Program-made: the position numbers and the translations under genes
Notes under the pieces: generated by a model
Database searches by the model: none
Told to the model about the DNA's origin: nothing
The model's input: the letters and a program-made list of their open reading frames with translations, nothing else
In this document: piece by piece, positions 1 through 10,695 of the stretch
Numbering within the stretch: the first letter of the stretch is position 1
How the letters are laid out: each line of letters opens with the position of its first letter
NCBI GenBank assembly: GCA_003988855.1
Contig: QYAI01000021.1
Location: 124,001 to 188,000 of the forward strand
Origin: Arachnopeziza araneosa
Taxonomy: Eukaryota; Ascomycota; Leotiomycetes; Helotiales; Arachnopezizaceae
Length of the DNA: 64,000 nucleotides
Direction of reading: 5' to 3'

Positions 1-339
1 TTTGAACTGATGGCAACGCAACAGGGACATGAGTTAGAGGATTAGGCACAGCTTGCAACATCTTTCGTGGTGTGAACGGTGCCGATGTTGGAACAATACG
101 TGATGCAGGCTTTGTCATTGCATCTACTCTCAGAACTGGTGGAGGATGACCGTGGGGTAGACCAAAACCTGGAGGAACAGAAGGAGTAGAAGACCTTGAT
201 GCTTGCCCAAAGCTATTAAACTCTCGTGTAGGAAAGTCATCGATAGTACTGTCAGCTACTAAAGCATCCACGAAATTCGTTTCGTCCAATGAAGGAAGCA
301 TTTGATCATCTGGATGCAGGTTCATTGTCAGTATTACTT
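1..339 (-). CDS. Partial coding exon, Pro/Ser-rich; possible C-terminal part of NOT4 or of the next gene
   Basis: On the minus strand an open frame runs from an acceptor-like ttttcag at 340-346 off the left edge. It reads as low-complexity Ser/Pro protein, including the stretch SRSSTPSVPPGFGLPHGHPP, and has no stop. From memory, long NOT4 proteins of filamentous fungi carry similar Pro-rich tails, so this may be a downstream exon of the neighbouring NOT4 gene joined through small exons in 340-845. I could not build a splice path that keeps the frame. It could equally be the start of the next gene, because in-frame ATG codons exist near 324 and 303. Moderate confidence that it is coding, low confidence in its assignment. 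Confidence 0.4.
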
Positions 340-845
340 CTGAAAATGAACATGTACGAAAGAGAAAGCAAAAATAATCCGGAGGATCAATTGGAAATTT
401 GGCAATATATCGCGTCACTTCACGGGTCCATCATCGTCTTCGAACTAAAAAATGAAGGCTACTGGGGACAAAAATATGTAAGAATGCTATATTTCTCCAG
501 CCAATCCTTTGGCATGGAATCGGGGACTTTAACGTACATGAGGTGGCCCAGGTGAAGACGATGATGGATTCCCGATGCAACCGATATGCCTGCTTGTGAG
601 TGCAAGCATAGATGTCCTGAAAAGCAACGCAAAAGAAAACGCAACCCTATGAGTTCTGCTCATTATCCGAAAGCAAATGACGCCTGTGCATCCGAAGCTT
701 CCATCTTGGAGCTATACCATGCTCGCTAAAACAAATGTGCTCGTGAGCAAATGCAACGCCCTGATGAGGGACTTGCCAACGCCATCCGCAATGAAAAGCA
801 ATATTTACAAAGCCCACCCAATAACGCCTAGCATCCCTGCCACGT
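340..845. other. Spacer downstream of NOT4
   Basis: No convincing frame on either strand; short ORFs on both strands look like shadows. It could be the 3' UTR of NOT4, an intron, or both. The minus strand has an acceptor-like ttttcag at its 3' end. Confidence 0.4.
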
Positions 846-3439
846 CTACCATCTGGTAAATCCATTGTTGCCCCCATACATCATATTCGGATTGTACCCA
901 CCTTGAGCCTGACCACCAAACAGTCCCTGTCCGACTCCGGCATTGCTCTGTTGCTGGTGCTGCATTCTCGCTTGCAAGATACTTGGGTCGGCAAGATCGA
1001 CTAAACCACCTCCCCCAGAGGAGGAAGTGTTAGCATGTCTGTGCTTCTTTCCCTTCTTCTTCTGCTTTTGACCGAAGTCATGGAATGCTCCAGTCTGAGG
1101 ACCATAGAGCGACGCCAGAGGGCCAGAAGCAGGAGCTGGGGTAGAGGAGGTAGATGGGTACTGCTGAAGAAAAGAAGGAAACATGTACTCACGCTTGCCT
1201 GCATCATGAGATTGACCTCCCCCAACGGCTCCACGGCCCCGAAGCATGTCCCGAAGTAAATCGCTGTTGTTCTCTTTTTGAAGACCACCAAAACCTCCCA
1301 TTGAACCACCAAAGCCATGGCCCTGTCCAAACATCCCACCAATTGGGGGTGTGCCGGAGGATTTCAATCCCGGTGGTGGGCCCATCGAAGAGGCGTAGAA
1401 CTGACCCCCTTGCTGAGCATGACCTCCAGAAGGCATCATAGAGGACTGCTGTGCCATTAACTTAGGATTTGTAGATGGTTTGATAGATGCTGAAGCAGAA
1501 GAACTATCGTTTGCAAAGGTGTATCTTGATGATTGTCGGTTGTGGCCTTGCTGTTGAAAAAGCGATGATCCTTGAGTGCCTTGACCACTTATTCCAGGGG
1601 GGTATTGCTCCAAGAAGCCGCTCTGTGGTTGACTTTTCAGAAGAAGCAGTTGTTGCTGCTGAAGAGGCGTCAAGGTGCGACCATTGATGGAGCTGAGATT
1701 GCCCACATTCTGGGGAAAGCTTTGTGCAAGGCTGGGGCCAAAGGGTCCACCATTCGAACCTCGTTGTATTGGCTGCTGGGTGGCTGATCGTCGCTGAAAA
1801 CCCTGTGACATAACGTCTCGACCATTATCTCTATCTTCAGGCTCGCCTCCTAGCTGCAAACTTCCGCTCTCTGGCTCTTCTTCTTCTGGTGGCTCCGTGA
1901 CTGACTGCAGATCTTCTTGCGAGTCTTGGTCAAGGTGAAGACGAGCTTCTTCTTGCTGTTCTCGCATTGCCCTTCGCTTCTCTCCACCGCGATCATCAAA
2001 CATTGGAGGGTATGGCAGATTTGTGCTGTCGTAAGGTGTTGCTGGTGCAGGAAATGCAAGCACGGGTGAGTTGATAGCCTTTAGAAGGTCCATCAAGACA
2101 GGATCTCGTTCAGGTCGAAGAGGTGTAACAATATCGGTCGTAGGCGAGTCTGATAGAGTATTCGCGACTTCAGGCGTAGGCTCCTCGGGCGGTTCCTGAG
2201 ATGCTTCTGGTGCCTCTTCCGGAGGTTCTTCGACTACTTCTGTCGTGACAGGCATGACTTGTGAAACTGCGGGACTGGAGGTAGTTCCACTTGTTGCAAT
2301 GCTTCCCCTCCTACTTCTTTGTGGAAGGCCTCGATTCGCCCAACTAGCAGAAGAAGGTAGCGCAGAGCCATCGCCCTCCGAGCCTTCTTTGCTATCTTCC
2401 CGGGTCATTGGGTGTGCAGCAGCCGTAGCTGATTGGGGATGCTGTATTGGCACGTGTGTTTGGGATACTTGACGAGATGATGATGCTGCCGAGGATAGAG
2501 GTCGTTGAGTGTTGACGCTGTTAATTGAAGAAAGATCTTGACGAGAGTAGCTGTCATCATTGTCACCAGGTTCGTGGAGAAACATGCAACTCTTGTTCGA
2601 ACAATGCTCGTTTCGAAGATATGCTGAGCAGTACTTTGTCGTTCCTAACTGTGCTCGAAGTACACGGTCTCCATTTTGCGATCCATTCACGGCTGCTATA
2701 CATCGGGCAGCGTCTTCCTTGCGTGCAAATGTAACATAAACTCCTAGGGATTGTCCATTTGGGCCCCCGTCGGTTGGTTTTTTGCTGCTGACCACGATCT
2801 TGATAATTTTGCCATATTGACCGAAATACTTTTCTCCGCGCAGTGTTGATAACAAATCTTGATCAGGAATACCAGGACTTAGACCTACAACATAGACAAG
2901 ATTCTTTTGCACAACTCGTAAGCCAGATAAATGTTTTCGGTTGAGAGTCTCGACTTCTCGTTTTTGTGCTTCTTTTTGCCGTTGCTCTTGTTTCTTCTTG
3001 GCGTTCTTTTGTACATTGGCCTTAAATTGTGCAATCCTAAGACAATCAGAATATTACGTGGTAGCAACGATCAGGTTCACTTACTCTTCAGGAGTAACAA
3101 CTTTCCACTCTATTGATTTTTCGTCATATGGTCGTCGACAGGCAGGGCAGAGACCATTGATATTGTTCTTTATGTTGTTGTAGCAGAACTGGCAGATCTG
3201 AAAGGCGACGGTGTCAGCAGATAGGGAACTTGACATCTTGCATCTAGGTTATTACCTGGTAGCCACAAGGACACGGCCGAAAGTTCTTGTCTGAGAGATC
3301 GAACTCTTCTACACAAAGAGGACTGCGATGGATTAGCGCCATCCACACAAGCTGGATCAAGGCACAGTCGCCTTGCCAGTTAGGGGCTTGCATACCAGGT
3401 GTCTTCATCATCATCAATAAAGCTATCTTGAGGAGCCAT
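846..3439 (-). CDS. not4: CCR4-NOT complex E3 ubiquitin ligase NOT4 (RING-RRM-CCCH)
   Basis: Four exons: 3439-3396, 3322-3256, 3197-3085 and 3036-846 give 804 aa. Residues about 15-62 form a C4C4 RING that starts TCPLCVEEFDLSDKNF and includes PCPCGYQICQFCYNN and CPACRRPY. A coiled linker leads to an RRM at about 117-205 (KNLVYVVGLSPGI), then a CCCH finger at about 211-229 (CSAYLRNEHCSNKSCMFLH). The rest is Gln/Ser/Gly-rich and disordered. In the known family the RING recruits the E2 Ubc4/5, and the protein acts with CCR4-NOT in co-translational quality control and mRNA decay. The first exon begins with the only suitable ATG (MAPQDSF). The gene is divergent from the complex I subunit gene. The stop at 846 may not be the only end, because a GT follows at once and an open exon lies at 1-339. 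Confidence 0.93.
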
Positions 3440-4067
3440 ATTAAGATTTGTGAGGATGTGCTGTATGTGGTTTGTGATTATTAAAGGTGCGCTGTTCAGA
3501 GTACAACGAAGGCGCGCAGGTCGTCCCCTGAGCGCGTTTGCCAGAAAGTTACTAGAAGAAGTGACGGGATTAAGAGGGCACTTGAAAAGTGTTCGTGTAA
3601 GGAAGTATGTGGATCTTCTATGGGAGGATGGCAATAGGAAGGGGGGATGATTTAGAAGACGTGAAGACGGAAGAGGTCTGCACCAAAGCTAAATTAACGC
3701 TAGTCTAGTGGCAATTTTCGCGCCTCGCGCTCTCCCAAGGGCACGCAAAAGCGGCGGAATCTGACACCGTAAACGGAGGAGTCAAAATTCGATATCAAAA
3801 CAAGTGCAAAGTCTAGAAGAAGTACTATTGGAAAAATTGTTTTGAAGCACTGCATTCAGTTCCTTCTAAATTATGATAAACTCGGAATCACTGAACTATC
3901 CTTAGTATGAGAGTATCTGCTATATGTGCAGGGGCCAAATTTCGCCGCTCTTATCTCCACTGGCTGCCTTACAAAATAGGCATCAAAGAGCCTCATTCTT
4001 CTGGCACTTTGAGATCGACGACGGCTTCAATTTATTGCAATTGGCACCACAGTTCTGACCGTCAACC
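3440..4067. promoter_or_regulatory. Shared divergent promoter of NOT4 and the complex I subunit
   Basis: Non-coding DNA of 628 bp between two start codons that point outward. Both genes are housekeeping genes. No specific factor site is claimed. Confidence 0.5.
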
Positions 4068-5046
4068 ATGGCGATGAGAGTTTCCGGCCGCCGAGTGCTG
4101 GGCTCAGCTCTGCGATCAACCAGAACTACCACATCCCGTCGCAATGACTCTCTTTCTCGACCTTTCACCTCCACCCGAGCTGCACAAGTGGTTGTCAGTC
4201 CAGATACACCCAACATGAGATTCGCTGCGAGAGAGCCCGACGCTCCAGAGGGACTACATGCACCTCCAGTCAATCCTGCAGACAAGTATGCGGTAAAAGC
4301 GGACGACATGCATCGCTATGGACAATGGCTTATGGGCTGCCTCCCCAAGTACATTCAGCAGTTCTCTGTATGGAAGGATGAGCTCGTCATCTATATTTCT
4401 CCTTCGGGCGTTATTCCTGTCTTCACCTTCCTCAAATGTGAGCCCTTTTGTACTACCATTGGTGAAGAGAAGCGTCGCTAACGTCTTCAGATAACACTGC
4501 GGCTGAATTCACCCAAGTCTCTGACATCACGGCTGTTGACTTTCCCACCCGAGACCAAAGATTTGAAGTTGTGTACAATCTGTTAAGTGTACGTCATAAT
4601 TCGAGAATTCGAGTCAAGACATACGCAGACGAAGCTTCTCCAGTCCCAAGTATCACGAGTCTCTATGATGGCGCGAATTGGTACGAGCGTGAAGTGTACG
4701 ATCTTTTCGGTGTCTTCTTCATTGGACATCCTGATCTCCGAAGAATTATGACTGATTACGGATTTGATGGGCATCCTTTGAGAAAAGACTTCCCTTTAAC
4801 TGGATATACAGAGATTCGTTATGATGAGGAGAAGAAGCGTATTGTTGTAGAGCCTCTTGAATTAACGCAAGCCTTCCGAAATTTTGAAGGCGGAAGTGCG
4901 GCATGGGAGGTTTGTTCTTCTCCCGGATTCTATTTTTACGTACTAACAGGAAGCAGCAAGTTGGATCTGGCGTAGATAGAAAACCGGATACGTTTAAATT
5001 GCCTACCCCCAAGCCCGAGGAGAAGAAGGAAGAACCGAAGAAATAG
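4068..5046 (+). CDS. nuo-31: NADH:ubiquinone oxidoreductase 30.4-kDa subunit (NDUFS3/NuoC family)
   Basis: Three exons, 4068-4437, 4491-4909 and 4957-5046, give 292 aa, the usual length for fungal orthologues. The first 40 residues are Arg/Ser/Thr-rich without acidic residues at the start (MAMRVSGRRVLGSALRST), as expected of a mitochondrial presequence. The NuoC signature lies at about 185-225 (YEREVYDLFGVFFIGHPDLR, then RIMTDYGFDGHPLRKDFPL). The C-terminus continues AWEQVGSGVD, which fixes the last acceptor at 4956. The subunit sits in the peripheral arm of complex I in the matrix, in the Q module. No oddities. The gene symbol follows Neurospora-style naming and is tentative. Confidence 0.95.
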
Positions 5047-5883
5047 ATTCGACGAGCCGATTGTACATAAATGCTTTTATAACAAAATGTCTAAAGATAC
5101 TAAGAGTCAAAGCATGCCTATAATCCTCAATAATCTTGAGTGTACTGCAAAACAATCGTTTTACACTTGACGCCAACTGCTAGGAACAAGTGTTCGCTTA
5201 CTACAGCCATTGTCTACTCTCCTGGGAAGATTTCCTTCTTCTATTAGCTATTGCTATACGTCACTAAAAAAGACTTTTTTCAACCGCTCTTATCAAGTGA
5301 GCATTCCATCATCAAATTTGCCTAATGAAGCGCATGAAAGGGGCTGAACAAATGGCTGAACAAATCACTCAACATCAAGTTCCTACCGTTCCAAAAGACC
5401 AATTGAAATTATGAGTCATTTCAATCAGTAGTTGATGATGTTTCCAGATGAGATAACCAAGCTAGCAAAATAGTCATCCAAAGATTGCCCGATTCGGACG
5501 GATGAGGGCATCGCGAGCCTCATAGCCGGTAGTCCGCTCATAGCTTTTTATGAAAGATTTTTCTTATCCTCGCTCAAAATGGCAATTATGAGCTCCTTGA
5601 AGAAAGGTTTTCTAATGCTGCCACAAAGTTTTCTCGCTACTTTAGCAGTGATTGAGCCAGTCCTTAGTATCATTTCTTCTCTATATGAGGAGGATATTTC
5701 CTCTCTTCTGTTCCGTTTCTCTCTTCTCAGCAATTCAGACGCATTCTCAGCCCAAACATCGACGCATCTCCAGCAAAATCCAACATCGATTCGACAACAT
5801 CAACAGCTCAGCTCAAATCGAGTATCATCACCGCATTATCAACATCTCAGCAACCACATCATTACCAGCACCACCTGGCAACA
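5047..5883. other. Intergenic region
   Basis: No supported gene. A frame open from 5579 (231 aa) runs into the downstream TCA repeat and reads it as His; it is rejected in favour of the frame starting at 5884. Confidence 0.4.
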
Positions 5884-5993
5884 ATGGCAGGACGCAGCAC
5901 CATCAACACCACTCACTCCTCCCACTCATCATTATCATCATCATTATCATCATCATTATCATCATCATTATCATCATCATTATCATCATCATT

Positions 5994-6045
<52 letters not shown>

Positions 6046-6411
6046 GCATCATCAGCATCAGCATCAGCAGCATCAGCATCAGCATCAGCAACAGCAACAC
6101 CAGCAACAGAATACAAAACCTTCCTCCGCACCACGGTCGAGGCCAAGCTGTACTACAACCGGGACACCTTCCACCCGGCCGAATTCGACGAGCTCGTCGA
6201 TGCCGAGCTACTCCTCCATCAACAGCGAGCGGCCGAGGAACCGGTCGGTTTCCGCGTCTTCATCGGGAGAGTGAGGGACAGTTTTAGGGAGAGAAGGGAG
6301 CTAAAGGAGAAGCGAGGGAAGGGCGGTAAGAGAGGGAAATTTGTGGGGGGCATTAAGTTGGAAAGGGAAAGGATGCTCGAGGAGCTATGGGCGGGATATA
6401 AAGAGCTCTAG
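5884..6411 (+). CDS. Hypothetical Ser-rich protein with microsatellite-encoded poly-Ser
   Basis: Single exon, 175 aa, starting at ACAATGG, a good fungal start context. Residues about 12-75 are almost only Ser with some Leu and Ala, encoded by the TCA repeat. The last 100 residues form a normal charged sequence (TEYKTFLRTTVEAKLYYN, then FHPAEFDELVDAELLLH, a Lys/Arg-rich stretch and a Glu/Leu-rich end). That part is GC-richer than its surroundings and has no stop, which argues that this frame is real. I do not recognise the family. The Ser tract length should vary between strains. Confidence 0.45.
5927..6107 (+). repeat. TCA/TTATCA microsatellite grading into CAGCAT/CAGCAA repeats
   Basis: A 12-bp unit, TTATCATCATCA, is repeated about six times, followed by a pure TCA run and then a CAG-rich stretch. 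The change of unit along the tract suggests stepwise expansion with interrupted older units at the left end. It lies within the 5884-6411 reading frame. Confidence 0.9.
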
Positions 6412-6717
6412 GGGGAGTGATGGGAGTTTGGGCCTTGGTCTACGGTTAAGATATAACAGGAGTTCGGCAGGAAATTTTGGAAGTGATGACTGGAGCTAGG
6501 CAGGATTTGGAAAGTCTAAGGTTCAAATTTTGGCAGGAGTTCGGGAGAGCTAGTCAGGAAAGAGGAAATGGAATCAACTGGTTGTTCGTCTTGAAATTTT
6601 TCTTCATGCAGTGACGTATTTTTTCTATGACCGTGATATGATATCATCCATATGCAAATGTGCAACCCGTCGCCTAGTATGTCACAATATATACAGATAC
6701 GATAAAGATACAATCAG
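6412..6717. other. Short intergenic region
   Basis: 306 bp between convergent ends. No gene or repeat seen. Confidence 0.4.
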
Positions 6718-8445
6718 CTAAACCTTAACACCCCTCTCACTCCATCCTCCTCTACCCTTCCAAGCCCAAACCCAAAGAGCACACCCGATCCATACACTGA
6801 CTGCCATAGCCCAAAAACTCAGTGAATAACACTCTTTTCCATAGCAAAGGATATCCTCACTGTCTTCCTGTCCTCTCAATAAAGCACCCTTCTCCGCAGC
6901 CCACTGATAAACGGTTGAATACACAACACCCCATAGAGTAGCTCCTAGTGCTGGAACCATAGCCACGATGCCCCAATTAGTGCCAAAATTCTCAACGCCC
7001 CAGATGACGCTGATAATCAGGGGAGTAAGACTAAAGAGGGCACCGTAGCCAGAGCCGATGAGTGTGGAGACGAGCCAAAAGCGCTCGGCATGGTTCTGTA
7101 TCAGGCCTGAGGCGAGAAAAACCTGGCCTAGAGAGAGTAAGAGCGCTGAGGAGATCAAAAACGTGATTCTGGAGATGGAGAATCGAGTGTCTGTTGGGAG
7201 AGGGGGGAGGGGGGAGAGAGAGTTTGCGAGTGATCGGGATTGGATGTGGTGTACGGTTGAAACGGGAGCGAGTAGGTCGGTGAGGGTGCCAAAGATAATT
7301 CTTGCGACGGTTGAGGTAATGGCAACAATAGAGACGTGTGTAGCTGCTGTTGTGGAAATGGTGTTCGGACTCATGATGGGTGGATATAGTGTCCCGATTA
7401 TGGTGCCTAGATTGGTGATAAATGCTTCTCCGGGACCAGAAACAAAGAAGAATCCTGCTGCTAACCACCACATAGTATGGTCCTTTAGAAAGCGACGGGT
7501 TTCTTCGTTCAAGAGCCAGGTCTTCTTCCGAGCTTCCTCCTCCTCTTGAAGCCTAGCCTCCTCTTCTCGACGTGCCTCCTCTGCCTCTTCATCCGAAAGA
7601 GTTCCGATAGATCCATAGCCATTCCGAGCTCGGAAGAATTCGCTGTCCTCCAAGAGCCCACTCCTCTCAAGCTCGTCCACAGCCTCGTCAATAAGTTCCT
7701 CTTCACCCACGATCTTTAGAAGAACAGAGCCCAGCAAACCCACCGCCAGCAGCGTGAAAGCCAAGAATATAAAGAATTTGAACACATCTACATCGCCCCT
7801 CTTCCCACCCGGTAACCGCTCGTACAAGATTCTACTCCCCACCTGACTCTGCCACATACCACTCAACCCAAACGCTGCAATTGGGCTTGCCAGCGCTAGG
7901 CCCTTGTGCTTCCCTTTACCGAAGTTCTTCGCGCAAGTTGTAACAGCACTTAAGTACATCAACGTGGTCGCAAGTCCAATCAACACAAAAGCCGTAGCCA
8001 TCACTGCCAGAGGCCAGCCTCTCTCATGCGTATATCCATATATATCCTTCGCCCCGCTCCGGTATGTAAATGCAGCCAGCGTGTAGGAAATAAAGAACAA
8101 GATAGCAGACACAAATGAGAGTGGTGCAGGTCCGAAGCGGTCACAAAAATATCCGAATAGGGACACGGGAAGATAGAGGGCCAGTTCTGCCGCAATGATA
8201 ACAATATTTACTTGCATCTGCGTGTAATGCAATCGTTCTTGGAAGAGGTGGCCATAGAGCGAATAGGCAGTGATTGAGCCTGCACAGAGGCAAGAGAGGA
8301 TAGCTGACGCAAAGGAGATATATCTAGTAACATCTCGCTTTCTTGCTTGTGCGGTGCGGGTGAGGGAGGAGAGAGAAGAAGTCGAGGAACGTCGGGAAGC
8401 TGAGGCGAGCAGGGGGGTTCGGGTTGAGGTCATTGTTGATGGCAA
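6718..8445 (-). CDS. mch1: MCH1-like major facilitator transporter
   Basis: Uninterrupted frame of 575 aa. A basic, Ser-rich cytosolic N-terminus (about 40 aa) precedes a first membrane span near residue 42 (ISFASAILSCLCAGSITAYS). About twelve hydrophobic segments follow, split by a long central acidic loop at about residues 245-320 with Glu/Arg-rich sequence (SDEEAEEARREEEARLQEEE). The second half ends in a WAMAVSVWIGCALWVWAW span. This layout matches the fungal MCH1 group, related to nodulin-like/monocarboxylate transporter homologues; yeast Mch1 is vacuolar and its substrate is not established. ATG codons at residues 1 and 5 are both usable. Confidence 0.85.
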   Translation of the reverse strand: MPSTMTSTRTPLLASASRRSSTSSLSSLTRTAQARKRDVTRYISFASAILSCLCAGSITAYSLYGHLFQERLHYTQMQVNIVIIAAELALYLPVSLFGYFCDRFGPAPLSFVSAILFFISYTLAAFTYRSGAKDIYGYTHERGWPLAVMATAFVLIGLATTLMYLSAVTTCAKNFGKGKHKGLALASPIAAFGLSGMWQSQVGSRILYERLPGGKRGDVDVFKFFIFLAFTLLAVGLLGSVLLKIVGEEELIDEAVDELERSGLLEDSEFFRARNGYGSIGTLSDEEAEEARREEEARLQEEEEARKKTWLLNEETRRFLKDHTMWWLAAGFFFVSGPGEAFITNLGTIIGTLYPPIMSPNTISTTAATHVSIVAITSTVARIIFGTLTDLLAPVSTVHHIQSRSLANSLSPLPPLPTDTRFSISRITFLISSALLLSLGQVFLASGLIQNHAERFWLVSTLIGSGYGALFSLTPLIISVIWGVENFGTNWGIVAMVPALGATLWGVVYSTVYQWAAEKGALLRGQEDSEDILCYGKECYSLSFWAMAVSVWIGCALWVWAWKGRGGWSERGVKV

Positions 8446-8957
8446 GACCGCGAGACAACGGTCCTTGGTCCAATTCTAAGGAGACATGAAGAAGAAGAAG
8501 AGTCACAAATCTCTGTTGTCTGGTGATGAGATGGAGAGGCTGGGGCTCCAGCACGACATCATTGCCATGCCCTGTGCTCTTCTGCCTGCCTGCTGACGAC
8601 GGGCAGACGGCCGAGGTCGCTTCAGCCGGAAGGAAAAACGTTGATCCCGGTCTCAGCGTCAGCCTGCTGATGGATGAGATGAAAGCTTCACGATGAGAAG
8701 CCCTTTCAGCTCCTAACACGATTTGAATATTCTCACTATTACACATTTTACAATAAAACTTCTCCTCTCTCGCAAAATTTCACAAATAATTACGTCACTC
8801 TCAGAGTTAGAATGTCATCCTTAGTGCAGGGGCCATGCTAATCTTCTCTGTATCGATATAATTTTGACCCTGAAAATCTTTGAATTCATTTGTTTTGATC
8901 TCTAAACAAGCAAGTAAAGTATCAAAAATGCTGCAATCTTACCAATCTCCAATCTCA
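8446..8957. other. Intergenic region holding the U6-like gene
   Basis: Contains the promoter side of MCH1 and, at 8790-8870, the U6-like sequence. No protein gene is supported; an open frame at 8324-8746 is a shadow of the MCH1 N-terminus. Confidence 0.4.
8790..8870 (-). ncRNA. U6 spliceosomal snRNA, diverged or incomplete copy
   Basis: The minus strand contains the nearly invariant U6 core: GATACAGAGAAGATTAGCAT followed by GGCCCCTGCACTAAGGATGA. This includes the ACAGAG box that pairs with the 5' splice site, and AGATTAGC which pairs with U4/U2. The piece upstream resembles the GGTCAAA segment, but the 5' stem-loop (a short GC stem with UUCG) is degenerate. The 3' part also differs from the usual GACAC...GAGAG end, and no clean T-run terminator follows. 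It may be an expressed, fast-evolving copy, a gene with an intron in its 5' part, or a pseudogene. Ends are approximate. Confidence 0.65.
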
Positions 8958-9479
8958 TCAATATTCAAGCTGCAATTTACTCCTCTTCTGCTTTACTTCG
9001 CCAATCACACTCCTCATTTCCCTCCCCGTCTCATCCAGCAACCCCAACATCTCCTCTTTTCCTTCCTTGGAAATCCCCGATGTTTTCCCTCTCTTCAATT
9101 TAAACAGCGAGCGATCTCTTGTTTCCTCCAATGCCGCCTTCAAACCATCGAGTTTCTGCTTCAGATCCAGGAGTTGATGCTTCAATATGCCCATCTGAGT
9201 TGAGAGGGTGTCCAAGGAGCGTAGCATATCATCAACAGATCTTTGTAATGCTCTGGATTTTGAAGACTGCGTTTGAAATATCGCAAAGCTCAAACGTTTG
9301 CTTTTCTGCTTGTGTATAATTCCCTCAATGGATTGGACAAAGTTTGTGAGAGCAGAATGAAGCATGAGCATTCTGCCTCCAATATCTTCCTGTACCCCAT
9401 GCTGTAAAGTGGATAACGCGGAATTTGCAGAAGAAACCTTTCGTTTTGCAACAGCAGCTTCGGCGCGGATGTTAGCCAT
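8958..9479 (-). CDS. Hypothetical coiled-coil protein
   Basis: Single-exon frame of 173 aa beginning MANIRAEAAVAKRK. The sequence is almost wholly helical, with Leu at heptad spacing (for example SVDDMLRSLDTLSTQMGI and LLDLKQKLDGLKAALEE) and a basic C-terminus. There is no signal peptide or membrane span. Lone small helical proteins like this are common in filamentous fungi; I do not recognise a named domain. A neighbouring gene on the other strand (10041-10695) has similar size and character, so the two may be distant members of one family, which is only an inference. Confidence 0.6.
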   Translation of the reverse strand: MANIRAEAAVAKRKVSSANSALSTLQHGVQEDIGGRMLMLHSALTNFVQSIEGIIHKQKSKRLSFAIFQTQSSKSRALQRSVDDMLRSLDTLSTQMGILKHQLLDLKQKLDGLKAALEETRDRSLFKLKRGKTSGISKEGKEEMLGLLDETGREMRSVIGEVKQKRSKLQLEY

Positions 9480-10040
9480 ATTGGAATGTCGACTGAAGCG
9501 TCAAGAAGCTGGCTGGTCATGGAGGTCGTCGCCGCATTTTTGGATGCCTTCCTCCCACCCCTTCGGACTATCAGATGACAAAACCGACAGAGGTAGCTTG
9601 AAACAAAACTTTCTCAACTGTTTGAGCACTCCCATCGCCATCTGTTATTATTCGCTTGCCAGCATTTGATTTCGAGCCGCTTCTTAAACGTTTGACTCTC
9701 GACGAAAGTTCCATTGTGGCTTACAGCAGTGGTCCGTGCAAGACTCGACTTCACTATAGCCGGGCGTATGTTTTTAATACAAAGTAACATTTCTTAAAGC
9801 CACATTCCAATCTTAGTCCATCGATTTGTTGAAATATGGGAAAGTTGCACTCGGATGATCCGGTCTAAGAAGCCGACTGCATGAAGCTGAGAGCGGCTGA
9901 AGGCTGCCTTGACTGAGGCGTTCTGCTCACGATTTCCTATCGCTCGAAACTATGTATTTAATATAGGAAACTAGAAATCTTTTCCTTCGAGAACTGAGTA
10001 AATTCAAACATATGAATCTCGTCTGCTAGACTTATCAAAT
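9480..10040. other. Divergent intergenic region
   Basis: 561 bp between two outward-facing small genes. No repeat or RNA gene seen. Confidence 0.4.
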
Positions 10041-10695
10041 ATGGCACCAGAAATCTACGATCCCCGAGATGAGGTCGTTCAACTTATCCATGTCATCCAG
10101 AAAGGTTCTAAACTCCAATTGGTTCCCAGCCTTACGAGCAGCACCAGAGGCAATTACTGTCATGGCTGTTTGTCTTAGAGTTGCTTCCCACCCGGAAGCA
10201 AAAGCTATCGATATCAAGGGAAGTTTCTTGGATTTGAAAGGCGAGAAAATTACCTTCCCGTGAGTCGTGCCGGTAGAGCTCTCAACGATTAACATATCTC
10301 TGATAACTACGTACTAGGTCTCAATTCTTGGACACTAATCTGCATACTGCAGTGATCTCGGCCGTGCAGCCTTTCGAGAAGCAGAGTCGGGGATGAGGAA
10401 GCTTCAGCTGAATCTCGAAGACATAATTGGAACACATGGAACGGTATGTTCAGCTGTGGAACCGAATTCGTTTTTCAGTATTTTGCTAACCTCTTCACGT
10501 CCAGATTCGGGCATCGTCAAGCTTCTCGACAAGCCAAAAGCCGCCAAATACCAACTGCGGAGCAACATGGATAGTCTTCAGAATTCTGCCAAAGACTGCA
10601 TCAAAAGCGCGCAAGTTATCAGAGACAGGTTTGACAGACTGGTGAACTTCATTATGGCATTGCATAAGGCTGTGGAGGATGATGATGATGAATAA
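10041..10695 (+). CDS. Hypothetical small helical protein, structure uncertain and possibly frameshifted
   Basis: A model starting at 10069 joins 10069-10259 to 10353-10695 and gives 177 aa. The junction reads GEKITFPDLGRAAFREAESG, then MRKLQLNLEDIIGTHGT and a helical end with the acidic tail VEDDDDE. Two problems remain. The best start context is ATG 10041 (MAPEIYDPRDEVVQLIHVI), but that frame stops at 10178 unless an atypical intron is used. In addition, 10444-10504 looks exactly like an intron (gtatgt, ctaac, cag), yet removing it breaks the downstream frame. Either the segment is retained, or the copy carries frameshifts and is decaying. Confidence 0.4.

Noticed and set aside
5579..6274. 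231-aa frame with long His runs over the TCA repeat, and similar Ile or Asp frames
   Set aside because: All six frames are open across a pure trinucleotide repeat; only the 5884 frame continues into normal protein sequence.
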